Source: Ditylenchus dipsaci
Taxonomy: Eukaryota; Nematoda; Chromadorea; Rhabditida; Anguinidae
NCBI GenBank assembly: GCA_004194705.1
Contig: SADC01001050.1
Span: 1-64,000 of the forward strand
Reading direction: 5' to 3'
Length of the DNA: 64,000 bases
Shown here piece by piece: positions 35,326 through 48,000 of the stretch; the first letter of the stretch is position 1; every line of letters starts with the position of its first letter. The notes under the pieces were generated by a model that was given only the letters and a program-made list of their open reading frames with translations, was not told where the DNA came from and ran no database searches. The position numbers and the translations under genes were made by a program.

Positions 35326-36055
35326 AGGCAGGGTAGATGATCTAGCCTAACCATTAACGCACTCAAAAATAAATCTACCGAACTATTATTGTAAATGAAC
35401 CACTAATGTTCCGACACAAAATAGTGCCGAACCACCAATGTTCCGTACGGCATAGGCGCCGATAGGCGCCTGCAGACCCTAGTAATAAATATTGATCAAC
35501 ATTTTTTCGATGGTTTTTTTCCCTTTTCATTTCGATTTGTAGGCCATTTTTCGAGGGAATTTAGAAATTCTGATACAGTCAAACCCTGGTTTAGTGCGCC
35601 CTCGATTTAATGCGGACCCCGATTTAGTGCGACCCTGAGATTGATGGACTTGGTCAAAAGTCTTTGAAAGTCTCGAAACTGCACCCCGATTTAGTGTGAC
35701 CCCTATTGAGAAGCATGCCCACGCTAATAAGAGGTGGTGCCCGAGAATTCAAATTTTTTTCCGAATCATTGAATTCTGTATGGATTTCAACTTGGTTTCT
35801 AACAACAAGGCCTAGAATTTAATTTTAGGTATGGTTTGGCTAAAAACCAAGTTAAAAAATCCGTACAGAAGTTCTATAATCAGGAACAATTTTTGAATTC
35901 CACGGCACCACCTCTTATTAGCGTGGGCATGCCCCGTAAAACCACATTTAAAAACAAAAAACTTGGGATAATCCTTTCATGTCGAGACTATCTCCTTAAA
36001 GGGCCATTGCCACCTGTCTTGAATTGTTCCCCGCCAATTCAAATTTTTATGCCTA

Positions 36056-36474
36056 CAGTCGAACCTCCCGATAGTGTACACCCCAAAGTTCGTTCCCGCC
36101 TAGGGTCCGACACTTTTTTTAGCCCCATTTTCAAATTTTTCCATTTTTGTTTGACAGTCTGGTCGCAAATATCGCAAGGATTCCGATTTTGCCGATCGTT
36201 TTTCATTTGCCTATATTTTTTTCTCTAAAAAGCAAAACCTCCAATAGTGTACACCTTATTTTCAAAGTGGTGTACACTATTGAGAGGTTTTGCTTTTTAG
36301 AGAAAAAGTATATAGACAAATGAAAAACGATCGGCAAAATCGGAATCCTTGCGATATTTGCGACCAGACTGTCAAAACAGAAATGGAAAAATTTGAAAAA
36401 ATGGGGCTAAAAAAAGTGTCGGACCCTAGGCGGGAACGAACTTTTGGGGTGTACACTATCGGGAGGTTCGACTG
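36056..36474. mobile_element. 419-bp CAGTC MITE, strongly self-complementary
   Basis: CAGTCGAACCTCCCGATAGT and its inverse are the termini, with TA on each side. The arms are almost perfectly complementary and contain GTTCGTTCCCGCCTAGGGTC and TGACAGTCTGGTCGC. It is inserted in an older inverted-repeat element (about 36,000-36,655; ends GGGCCATTGCC and GGCAATGGCCC). Confidence 0.9.
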
Positions 36475-36652
36475 TAATCATTCAACTTCTATACGGATTT
36501 TTCAGCTCGGTTTCTAACAAAACACGGCCTAGAATTAATTTTAGGCATAGTTCTGTTAAAAACAAAGTTGAAAAATCTATACAGAAGTTCAATGATTAGG
36601 AAAAAAATTTGAATTGGCGGGGACAACCGTTGTCGGAGACGGCAATGGCCCT

Positions 36653-36848
36653 TTAAAGGACCATATTCTTTGCGCGCAGTGGCATGTGAAAAATTTGAAT
36701 TGGCGGGGGACACTTTTCTTTCGTCTATCAGTGTACTCTTTCGAGTCGTTTCGAATTACTCGAAAGAGTACACTGATAGACGAAAGAAAAGTGTCCCCGC
36801 CAATTCAAATTTTTCACATGCCACTGCGCGCAAAGAATATGGTCCTTT
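36653..36848. mobile_element. Near-perfect 196-bp hairpin MITE
   Basis: The arms run from AAAGGACCATATTCTTTGCG inward to CTCTTTCGAGT and back as the exact inverse. The sites are TTTAA-like (CCCTTTAA before, CCTTTAAGG after). Apart from a few bases at the turn it is a complete palindrome. Confidence 0.85.
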
Positions 36849-37220
36849 AAGGACCATCGCTGTCGGCAATGGCAATTTCGAGTTTTTGAATAAGGGGGGA
36901 AGGGGGATGGCAGCTCTTTTATTGCAAAATATATTCGAATTATTTTTTGTTTGCGATTAAATTTGTTCAAAATTAAGAGCCATCTACTAATCGAGCCCAA
37001 CGTTGCTTGACAACGCCAGATCGGACGACCTAGCCGACTCCCATTGAGCTCTAACTTAATATTGGTAACTGCTGATTCGCCTCATCTAATAAATAAACTT
37101 TAATTTTAGATACAAATAAAAAAATAATTCGCAAAAATATTTTCCGCATTTTCGGCTGTCCCCCGCGAATTCAAAAACTCGAAATCGCCATTTCATTAAC
37201 GGCGATGGTCCTTTAACAGC
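36838..37220. mobile_element. Inverted-repeat element with GGTCCTTTAA ends
   Basis: GGTCCTTTAAGGACCATCGC with GGCAATTTCGAGTTTTTGAA at the left mirrors TTCAAAAACTCGAAATCGCC and GCGATGGTCCTTTAA at the right. It abuts the previous hairpin, sharing the GGTCCTTTAA motif. Confidence 0.7.
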
Positions 37221-38190
37221 TTTCACCCCACCTTTAACACACCGGATAGTTTTTCACTGTTCATGATATAAACATTGTATATGAAGTGGCTAAACGTAAA
37301 ATTGCAATTATCTTTTCCCACAGTTGATTGACATACTGTAAGTCGAAACAGCAAAGTACAGGAATGCCAGACATAATTTGAACAAAGCTCTTCTTTCCTA
37401 AATTTTCACCTTTGAAGCCGATTTTGATTCTTTTGCTGAGAGTCAGCCCAGCCTGACTTCTCAGCCTGAGACTTTAGTCCATTTAAAGCTAAAAACCTCA
37501 AAATGTGCTTAAAACACTAACCGTGTCTGGAGTTTCCACTAAAAAGTGAAATTATGAATTGCAACTTGGAACATATTTTTTCTAACCTCTTTTTATGAGC
37601 TCTTCTCTACTCAGAAACTTGACTTTGAGTTTTTTGGTCTTGATTGCTTTGTTTTCTGCAACCTGTTCGAGCAGATTTTCTTCCGCTTCCATGCCTTTTT
37701 CGCAGCAAATTTGTTCTTCAGGTTAGAATTTCGGCTGCATTTCCGTCTGTTAATTGTGGTTTGTGACAACATACTGGGTCAGATTTATAAATACATACTT
37801 GAATTCTTCCCTGAGAAACAATACGCAAAAAATTGCGTTAACATGTAGCGTTGCATTTTTGAAACGCATATAATTTTTTCGCCAACATATTTTAAACGCG
37901 TTGTGCCGGGATGCGCCAATTATTTCGAATAGTCGACAACCCAACCGAAATATTCCGGTTTCTAATGTTTTTTAGTTCCATTTTCCACTGAAAACTAGAA
38001 CAACAAACATCTTTTTAGATAAAACTCGGCAGTCTAAATTTGAAAAAAAATTATTCTCGCAAAGATTTATTTTGTTTTCTGGTTTCCGGATTGAGGTGCT
38101 TTTTGAGTTCCGACTTCCGTTTCCGGTCTCGTAAATTTAAGATTTCCAGTTCTCGCTCCGTTTTTTTAGTGTGCTACACGTTACCGCATC
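37221..38190. other. Gene-free AT-rich stretch upstream of the Mia40-like gene
   Basis: No supported exon or repeat. Long T runs and weak open frames only. It may contain the promoter of the gene at 38,202. Confidence 0.5.
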
Positions 38191-38201
38191 TTTTTTAGAC
38201 A

Positions 38202-38926
38202 ATGATCCTTGAAGTTGTGAAAAATCTATTCTCCGGAGATCCTGGTGGATTAGCGGACTCCTTTAAAAATTACAAAGAAAGGTTCCTGAAAAGGTTTGGA
38301 TGCTCGTATTCTGCGCCGTCCGAAAAGAGCCCCTCCAAGACCATCATTGATGCAAGCAATTCTCAAGATAAATTGAAGCACATAGTTCGTAATAACAATT
38401 CGTTTTATTATTCAGCAATCCTTTTACTTAGGTTCACTTCATGAGCGAAAAAGAGTTCTTGCAGCCAATTCAGGATGAATATGCCAAGTCACTTTCTCAG
38501 CTACCTCCGGAGGAAATATACGATAACTACAATCCAGGTAATTTTTTTGGGTATTTTTCTCAAACAATGACTCAAATTTTAGGTCCGACTAAACCAGATG
38601 GTTCAGTAAATTTCGGTCAGTTTTGTTTTACTTGTGTGAACTCACCTTGAATAACGTTGTTTAGAATGTCATTGTGTTGCGCATCTCGTCGGCAGTCCGT
38701 GTGGTTACTACTTCCGAAAAGCAATCACTTGTCAGAAATCCAGCTCGGATGAAGAGATGGAAAAGGAGCATGTGCGGATGAATTTATGGAGTTTATGAAT
38801 TGTGCAATTAAGACCCAGTGGTATTTTTTCAATTGTTTGGAACAATTATGATTCATGGTATTTTCCAATTCCAGCTTCCGTCTCCGCGATGATAAAGATA
38901 ATTCAGACGCAAAGCCGGGCGAATAA
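38202..38926 (+). CDS. CHCHD4: CHCHD4/Mia40-like mitochondrial import oxidoreductase
   Basis: Exons 38,202-38,384, 38,432-38,537, 38,583-38,615, 38,665-38,820 and 38,875-38,926 (TAA) have GT/AG borders and, with one restored base near 38,768, total 531 nt (176 residues). The core reads GPTKPDGSVNFE, CHCVAHLVGSPCGYYFRKA, ITCQKSSS, then CADEFMEFMNCAIKTQ. This gives both CX9C pairs (CGYYFRKAITC and CADEFMEFMNC) in Mia40 order. The redox motif that is CPC in known Mia40 proteins reads CHC. Mia40 oxidises and traps twin-CX9C proteins in the intermembrane space. The 61-residue N-terminal exon is supported only by phase; an alternative start is ATG 38,441. A TTTTTTAG acceptor ends 3 nt before ATG 38,202. 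AATAAA lies at 38,987. Confidence 0.85.
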
Positions 38927-39063
38927 GTGATGAAAAAATTACCGAGTCAGATTGTTATCTAGGTTTTGTTGTTGTTTCTTGTCATGAATAAATATTTTGC
39001 CATGTATTCTCCTGGTTCCTTGTTCTATTTGTAGTTGTTTCTCAGTTTATGGATTACTTTTTT

Positions 39064-42000
39064 ATGTCTGCTAAGCCACCAAAATTAGTGAACACATTGC
39101 AGCATGCAAAGTAAGAAAAGATTACCAAATTTTGGATCAGCTGGACAGCTGGAAAGTCCGTTGAAAAGGTCCAGAAGATATTCCAATGTTGAGTCTACTC
39201 AATTCCACAAATATTTATTCAGGTTGGGACGAACGCATTGAAATCTTAACCAAGCAAACATAATTTAGATAATAAAATTCCAACCTTGACTATTTGCCAA
39301 GCCCTTCTACCTCCGACCCGGCTGCCAAACAATCAAATAGTGGCTATTCTAGTGATAGCCAGCTGAAAACCCCCGAACTAACCACGCTGTCAAGAAAAAT
39401 TCTGGTATTTTTCAAAATTTCTAGTCTCTGAGAAACTCGTTGTATATTCTTTAGTAATATCAGCCGAAAATTGCAAGCGCGGAAAGAAATCCCGGCGCCT
39501 AAATAAAAATTTTCTGCTAGGCGGAAGTGTGACGGATCCGTTGAATTTAAAAAGTCTAAAGCCAAGTGATCCTTGTGATGAAATGACTGGCGTCATTGAA
39601 GTGATAGTGCCCAAAATGTGCATGACCTCTCAATCTCATGGGCATGCCAATCTCAAAGAGAAGTAATATTTTTCCTTTTTTGCAATTTTTAATTTCCGGT
39701 TGTAGAGAAAGAAAAACGGGGATCCTTAGCAGAGGATATATTGTTTCACCGGTGGTCCCTCAGGTATCTCTATTTATTTACTCTTTGATAAATGTCGCTA
39801 GTTAACTGTAAAAATTTTAATTTTAGAAACATTTCTCTGACAAGTCTCACAAATCCAAAAAGCAATTCAACCCAAGGCAAGAGAGCAAGTTTAGTTTGCT
39901 GGATAATCACCAGGACACGGTCGCTTACTCTTCCACATCCCACGATAAAAAAGAAGGAGCTGTTATTAAAACAGATGAGAATACTGCAGCTGTGAGGGCT
40001 CATAAATACAAGCAGAAGAATATGTTGATGAGGTATTCAAAGATTAAACAGTATTGTGCCAAAATCTTGTATTTAGATACCGGTTCGGAAACTTCAATAA
40101 CTATTAGAAAACCAATCACCGGAGACCAGACAATTCAAATGGACCCAAGAATTGATATTTTTTGTGAGGACTGGTTTTTCGATAAAAATATACTTGATGT
40201 GGGCTGTAATGCAGGTAATTTTTCCACTGAAGTTAGGCTTTACAAATATATAAACATTTCAGGACATTTCACTATATCCATAGCCACCACTTTTAGGCCT
40301 AAGAAAATTGTAGGCATAGATCTAGATCACTATCTAATTGCGGTTAGTGTAAAACTTTGACTCATTCAGGAATCAAAACTGATTTTCTGTAATTTTGGAT
40401 CAGTTCCTTATTCACTCTTTTAACTCAAAATTTTAACCCATTTTTATGGCTGTAGGAAGTTTCGTAACGAGACAATTTCGTAATAGCAAATTTTCGTAAA
40501 AACGAATTTTCGTAAGAAATTTTTTTTGTAAGAGCGAATTTTCGTAAGAAACTTTTTCGTAACAGCAAGTTTTCTTAACAAACTCTTTCGTAACGCACTT
40601 TTTAGTAACATAATGATATGTTGAGTGGCTCTTTTTGTTGCTTTTAAATCCTCCCTTTATGTTCTTATAACTTCTGTAATGTTTTGACCAAAAAGACAGC
40701 AGCCCAAGTGCCCGACCCCTTGCAAAGAGTATTTTTCTCTAAGCTATTTTTTTCATTTTTGCCTAATCCTAAGTTAGCGCGCTACACATTGCAAAAAGAA
40801 AACTTAAAAAAAATCAAGGAACTCAAAATGGTACGCTTAGAGTAAAATACTCTTTGGAGGGGGCGGCTACTTGGGCTTTAAAGGGGCATGCCCGTGCGTT
40901 AGGCGCGAACCAGCAGTTTTTTTCGAATTTTTTCGAATCGTTCCTTTTTCCCTCGTTCTGCGTCAAATCTGATATAGATGACCTTATACTGCTTTTAAAA
41001 ACTAGACAGAAAACTAAAAAAATCTTGACGAGAACGAATGTGAAAATTTATCGAGAAAGAAAAGGACTGCTGGTTCGCGCCTTTTCTCCCATCGGGCACG
41101 ATCATGCCCCTTTAACAGACCAAAAATAGTCAAGAAAAAAAGGAAACAGTGAGAGGGTGGAATCAAACCGTCGGTGAAAGAAGTTGATCCCATCAACTTA
41201 CCTACTGCACCATTCATGCCACTGAAAGCGATGAGCTATGTCTAGCATATAATGTATGAATTCTAGCTCAAAGTTCGTTCTTACGAAAGTTCGCTCTTAC
41301 GAAATTTGTCTTGTTACGAAAGTTCCTACATCCATTTTTTTATATTTTTTCTTGTAGAGCATGTTTTTTTCAGGTGGAGTTACAGATATTACCTTTGTAA
41401 TTTTCATGAAATACATGTAGCAGTGGGCTCGTGAATGTGGGCAGTGCTTAAAATGGATCTCTTGTGTATTTTTGCATAGATCTCGGTTCATATGGATTGT
41501 GTCACCTAAAGGGGCATGCCCACGCATATAAGAGGGGTTGCCCGAGAATTCAAATTTTTTCCGAATCATTGAAATGCTGTACGGATTTTCAACTTGGTTT
41601 CTAACAAAACAAGGCCTAGAATTTAATTTTAGGTATGGTTTGGTTAGAAACCAAGTTGAAAAATCTATACAGAAGTTCAATGATTCGGAAAAATTTTGAA
41701 TTCTCGGGCACCACCTCTTATTAGCGTGGGCACGCCCCTTTAAGGGGCGGGAACTTCCTATACGCATCGCCTATAAGGAAACAGGTGGATGTTTTTAGAA
41801 TTCTAGCTCCAACTTTATACTAACTTTTTCTCTGTTTGATAGCTCAAATGAAAGCCTAGAGTCTTGGCTACATTTTAATGTATGAAACTTGTGACTTGTA
41901 GAAAGAGTCAGAAATTTTAAGTGAAACCAGTCAAGAAAAACCCTGAAAACCATCGATTTCAAAAATTCGGCCTATCTTAGACTGGTTACAAGCTGCGGTA

Positions 42001-45000
42001 GGTGTAAAAGCCTGTGCTGATAGTCTTATTGGATAGCCAAGAGTGTGAGGATCATTTTGACGCTAAACTTGTAAATAAAAGGAGAAAAAAAAATATGGTT
42101 TACAGCCAGTGGTAGTCGAACATGTGACCTAAGGAGATGCGTATAGGAAGTTCGTCTCTCCCCCCCTTTAAAAGGAGCATGCTCGCCGCCGATGGGAATA
42201 TTTTGAAAGGCGGGTACCAGTGAAATTCCAACGAGAATTAAAAATGTCGCGTATTAATGAAATTCAAGGAAAAATGTTGCATCCGATAGGAATCGAACCG
42301 ACGACGTACTAACAAGGCCCGCCGCCGCTTTATTACTAAGCCATCCAAACTGTTTTACAGTCGACTCTCGATTTAAGGACACCCCCGAAATTCGTTCCCA
42401 GCTGGGTCCGACATTTTTTTAACTCGATCTTCGAAGCTTTTTTAAAATTCTGTTTTGACAGTCTGGTCGCAAATATCGCAAGGATGTCGATTTTGCCGAT
42501 CGTTTTTCAAAATCCAAAAACTTTTTCTTCTAAAAAAGCAACCCTCGATTTAAGGACAGTGATTTTAGAAAAAGCCTGTCCTTAATCGAGGGTTTGCTTT
42601 TTTAGAAGAAAAAGTTTTGGATTTTGAAAAAACGGTCGGCAAAATCGACATCCTTGCGATATTTCCGACCAGACTGTCAAAACAGAATTTTAAAAAAGCT
42701 TCGAAAATCGAGCTAAAAAAGTGTCGGACCCAGCTGGGAACGAACTTTTGGGGTGTCCTTAAATCGAGAGTCGACTGTATATGGAAAGTGTGTTTCATTA
42801 CTTATCACAAAAAAGAACTCGACAAATTTGCATTTAAAAATAATCCTTGTTTGAATTAGCCTGGTACCAGTGTTTTTCAAAAATGGAATGGAAAATGGAA
42901 TATCCATGCAAAAATGGATTCCATTCCATTCCACCCTCAAAATGGAATGGAATTTAAATTCCATTCCATTTGGCTCAAAATGGAATGGAATTTAAATTCC
43001 ATTCCATTTTGAAGGTGGAATGGAATTCCATTCCATTTCCATAATGGAATATGGAATATTCCATTCCATTTCCATAATGGGAAATGGATATTCCATTCCA
43101 TTTCCCTATTTTAAAAATGGAATGGAACCACATCATTCTGTTCTGTAATCTATTCTTATCCATACATAATCTTTCTACGTATTCGCTTAGAAGATTATGA
43201 TAAGGGCTAAAATTCATTTGCGCCCTCAAAATGCTCATTTACGCCCTCAAATTAATTATTTACGCCCTCAAATTTATATTCACGCCCTCAAATCGAATCT
43301 GTCGGAATATTAGCTGGTTGGGTTCTGCTTGTATTCGGTATTTTCATTTTTTTAGTTGTTCATTTTCTTTGCGGCAATCACATGGTCAAATCGGAGCTGT
43401 TCGAGACTATCGATCTCTTTGAGCAAGATCTGATGCCAATGCCAACTTATGCCCTTGATTCGCTGAAGCATTCGGTGTGCCATTGCGTGTTCAGTGACTC
43501 CCTACTTACAGTGATTTCTAGTTTTTTTTCCTGCGGCTTTTCCATGTCGCTTCTTTTTCTAGATGGATCCGTCAATTCCGCGATTCCCAGCCTCAGTATA
43601 TTCTCCGGAAGGCAATGAGCATGGAAGAGGCAGTTCGAGCTGGTCCTTGGTAAATCGGTGTGGTTGTTGGTGGTGCCTTGTGTGTTAATTGTGCTCGTGG
43701 ACTTGGCGGAGAAATGTTTAATGCCGAAAGGAAGCTAGTGAGTTATTTTCTGCATTGTTGGTTCTGGTCCACTCATCAACTTGATTTTACAGCGTACTCG
43801 ACCTTACATGACTCGTCTCGCCAGTGCTACTGTCAAACATGGAAGTGATTCGCTCAGCAAGCTGGTGTCGCCATGTTCCTATACTCGGCTATCCATGTAG
43901 GCCTGAAGTTTCCTATAGCTGATGACGACTTAAATTCAATCGCTGCTGCTGCAATGGCTGGTGCACTGTTCCGCTCTCCTTATGGTTTCGCTCTAGCTTG
44001 GTTGGAAGTGGTGCTACAATGGTCATGATTTGGGATTTTGGTTTGTTTTTTCGGTTTTATTCTTGTTGAATGGTTTTCGACGTACATTTATTCTAGGCAA
44101 CCGTGAAAGTCAAGGCTTGATTGCGAGAGATGGTTCATTTCCTTTGAGCTGCAGGAAGCAAAAGAGAAATTGAAGGGTGATCTAAGAAAACCATTATTGT
44201 TGTCTGTTCCGTTATAGTGTGTAGGTCGTTATATGTGTGTTTGGGTAATAAAAATGTGTCTTCTTTGCTTTCGGTATTTATCATTAGGTTGTAAACAACA
44301 ATTTGGCCTTTTTAAAGATCGTCTGAGTTTCGGACGTTGATTTCACCAAAATCAATTATTTTCAAAAACTCAAAAAATAGAACAAAATGTGGACTCGTAC
44401 GAAAGCAAGGCCATTCTTGATGACAATGTCACGAAGCTTGCCAAACCAAAGAAAAAAGACCAAAATGATTTGAAAAGCTTGTTATTGAAATTAATGGAAT
44501 CACCACTTTGCAGTAAAGCCCCATCGAATCTTGGAGTTTCTGAAAAGCAAGAATAGAACATAATAGTCAGCAAAGCACACACTTGTTGTTAGAATCTTTT
44601 GAATGTTCTTTGCATTTTACGATCTTTTCGCCGAATACATCTGTAAGCTCATCGACTGTGATCCAGACTTGAGACCGTTCTTTGCTAAAGTCTGTCAGGG
44701 GGAATTTCCGCACTCATTTGAAAGCCCTATAAAGAGCAGTGACAATTCAGCAACAATAAACAACTGCATATTCATCATAAAAATGTTGTTCCATTCTATT
44801 GAAAATATAACGGAATGTGGAGTAGTTCCATCCACTGAAAATGGAATGGAATATTCCATATTCCATTATGGAAATGGAATGGAATTCCATTCCCCTCAAA
44901 ATGGAATGGAATTTAATTCCATTCCATTTTGAGCCAAAATGGAATGGAATTTAAATTCCATTCCATTTTGAAGGTGGAATGAATTCCATTCCATTTCCAT

Positions 45001-48000
45001 AATGGAATCTGGAATATTCCATTTTCCATTCCATTTTGAAAACACTGCTGGTACCGACTTTCGAAATATTCCAATCGGCAGCGAACATGCCCCCTAAAAT
45101 AATATGTCATTCGACGCAGGAGAAGAAGTTCTATTTCTAATAAATTAGGGACGGAGTAAGTTGTGCATTTTAGTTTGTGCCCCTTCAGTTTGTGCCTTTT
45201 TTTACTGACAGAACGGGTCGGGGACCCGATCGGGGCCGATACGCCGAGCCGATTTCGGGCAAAAACCCGACCCGGAACCCCGACCGGAATTTTTTTAACC
45301 CCGACCCGAAATTTTTATAAGACCCGAATTTCGGGGCCCTATTTATCGAGTAAAAGCTCAAATGATACCGTTTCCTTGTTTTTTTTTTTCAAATTTTTGG
45401 CTGATTCGTTTATTTGTCTTTAGAATGTTTTGTGAGCAGTCTTTCGTGTGCATTTGTGTTCTACTAAGTCAGTTTATTTGATTTGAGCATCATTTGAGTA
45501 TCGAGCCAATCAAGCGTTTTATAAAAATTAGAGAATAGTGTTTCAACGTCTTCTAAGTGAATCAACACATCTTGATAAAGGTTTCCAAATATGGCTTTTT
45601 GACTAAAGGGCCAGAGGCAAATATATATTTTAGTCAAATCTTGGTCAATTTTTTTCGGAGGTCGATTTTTCATGTGCGAAAATGTCAGAAATTAACTTGT
45701 TATGGTTCTTAGCGGATAAAAATTACTTAACACGGCAAGGCCTGTTGCGCCCAACATGCACGTTGGATAGAGAATTTTTTTTTTCATTTTTTGCAAATTT
45801 TTCTATTAGCCTATTTGAAGTAAAATAGAAAAAGCAGACTAAGTCAGATTTTCAACTTTTCAGTTTTGAGTACAGGTCAAACGAAAGTGCAGATTACGTC
45901 AAGCATAAGTTAAAAAATTAGATGAATACTTGTTTTTGTAAAAAAAGACTTTAACTAAGCCAGTCTCCGAATTTCGAAAATCATTTTTGCACGAATCAAC
46001 TCTCAAAATTGAGTCGTCCTCCTGCGTCGAATGACATCTCTTATTTTAATACACCATGCATAAGAACCGAGATCTAGGCAAAAATACATAAGAGGTCCAT
46101 TTTAAGCACTGCCCACATTTACGAGTCCACTGCTCCATAAATTTCCATGAAAATTACAAAGGTAATATCTGTAACTTCACCTAAAAAACATTCTCACAAG
46201 AATGGCGTCAATATAAAATGGAGTCAAATTTTGAGGTAACAGCCGGTAGTTAGAGTTACAAAAACCACTTACAAAGTTTAAATTTAGGCGGCTAGAACTA
46301 ATGTTAGGTTCTTATGTGACCAGAACTCAAAGGTAGGTAAAAGCTAGTGCCCAACTATTATCATATGCCGTATTCTCTAAAAAGATCCCATGGGCGTTTT
46401 TTTCAACCTCTCTCAGCATGGGCACTTATTGGAGCATGGGCGCTTATTAGAGCATGGGCGTTTATATTTCAACCTGTCGAAGTCGAAAGCGCTGACAAAA
46501 CTAGAACGACAGTCGGCAAACTTAACACATGTTATTCAAAGTCTGTGACAGTAAAATGTTAAACAACGGTCAAATTAAAGGACCTGTCTCTTCCTTATCA
46601 TGCATTTCGACATTTGAATGCGCGCGGGACCACCTGGTTTGTCAAAACATTTTTTTGATTTTTTTGCGGCGAAATCAGCTTCAAGTCGTGTTTCTTCTTT
46701 TGCCTCTATTTTTTCTCTGTATTTTGGCTTTTTCTACGTTTATTACTCGTTTTAGGCGTGAAGTACAACAGTCTGATCTCTCAAATTGGCATCAATGGCT
46801 TCCCGGTTTGATTTCCTCTTCTCTTTTGATATCTTACTAAAGTTTGATTTCAGTGTCTGCCTATTAGAGAATCAGTGGCTGTCCCTTTTAGGTGCACTTC
46901 AGAACACCCAGTGCGAAAAACAATATCCCGTAAATTTCAGTTTTGGTATTCATGGTATATAACAATAAAGCGCTCTGATATTGTGAAGGAACCTTTTATT
47001 TTTTAATTTCAACGTTCATCTTAAGCATAAGTTTCAAAATCATCTTCATAATTGTGACCGAGAATTCTTCATCTTCAACTTCTTCTAGGTCCATTCCATC
47101 AAAGTCAGCTTCTTGTGGTCCCATATTGCTTTGATCGAATGATGATTTAGTGCTTGCTTTACAATTTCTCTTTTCCAGGTGTGATCCACATTTTTTGACC
47201 TTTTTCTCACTATTTCATTCACGGCCTTTGAGTGGACAGGCTTTATTCTCACAACTCTTCTTTGGCCAGCTAATTCTATATTTCTCAAAAAATTGAAGTG
47301 CAATACACTTAGCTGGGTTCGACCTTTTAACCTTGTGCGGGTACTAAATTATTTTCTCATAAATTGTTATGCATCCCAGAAAAATACTAATTTTCTTTTA
47401 GATCTGTATTGATGGCTATGGAGTTAAGCACTCTACAAGTGATGTATTGTTTTCGCCATTGAGTTTGACTATATCACTGAGAAACTGGTCATTGATAGAG
47501 AAGAAAATGACACTGTAAGCACTGGGTGCTGGATGTAGAACCTCTAGATTGCTCACTTCCTCATCGTGTTGGCACATTACGATTCTAGTGAAATACTCTC
47601 TCTGAATAAATGTGATCCTTTCCTATACTATAACACCCGAAAAAAACTATTTTTACTTCGAATTGTCCTTTGATGGAAGCTGCGTCGAGACTACGGCTAT
47701 TCCAGTCACTTGGATATGTGATTCTGTCGATGTTGTCTTTAGGACTTGTGCTACGTTTCCCTAAACCAGAGTTTTCAACCGGAATTGGGTTTTGGGTCTT
47801 ACTTGTCTCCAACTGTGGATTCCTATCAATGTAAGAGCATTGAAAGCGCCTCTTTGATTTTTACAGGAGTCTTCTTTTGCAGTTTGAACAATACCATAAA
47901 TGTTAGTAAAGCGTTGTAAACAGATTTTAGCTCCTTATTGCACTTCTTTTTGGTTCTTAATGTCTACTTACTTCTGCAATTATTTTAATTTTTCAGATTT

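Larger units (their letters stand above)
42862..45057. mobile_element. Putative element bounded by inverted GGAAT arrays and carrying genes
   Basis: The left boundary GGTACCAGTGTTTTTCAAAA leads into about 250 bp of ATGGAATGGAAT-type sequence (42,880-43,130), itself locally palindromic. The right boundary is the inverse (44,825-45,050, then TTTTGAAAACACTGCTGGTACC). No target duplication was found. The interior holds a TIM23-like gene and a second coding-like stretch. It could be one gene-carrying element or two solo arrays that happen to face each other. Confidence 0.5.

Noticed and set aside
42277..42350. Functional tRNA gene
   Set aside because: The A and B boxes are present but the acceptor and T stems do not pair properly.
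42975..43238. Open frame across the GGAAT array
   Set aside because: Repeats of WNGI/GNGM-type peptide come from the array itself.
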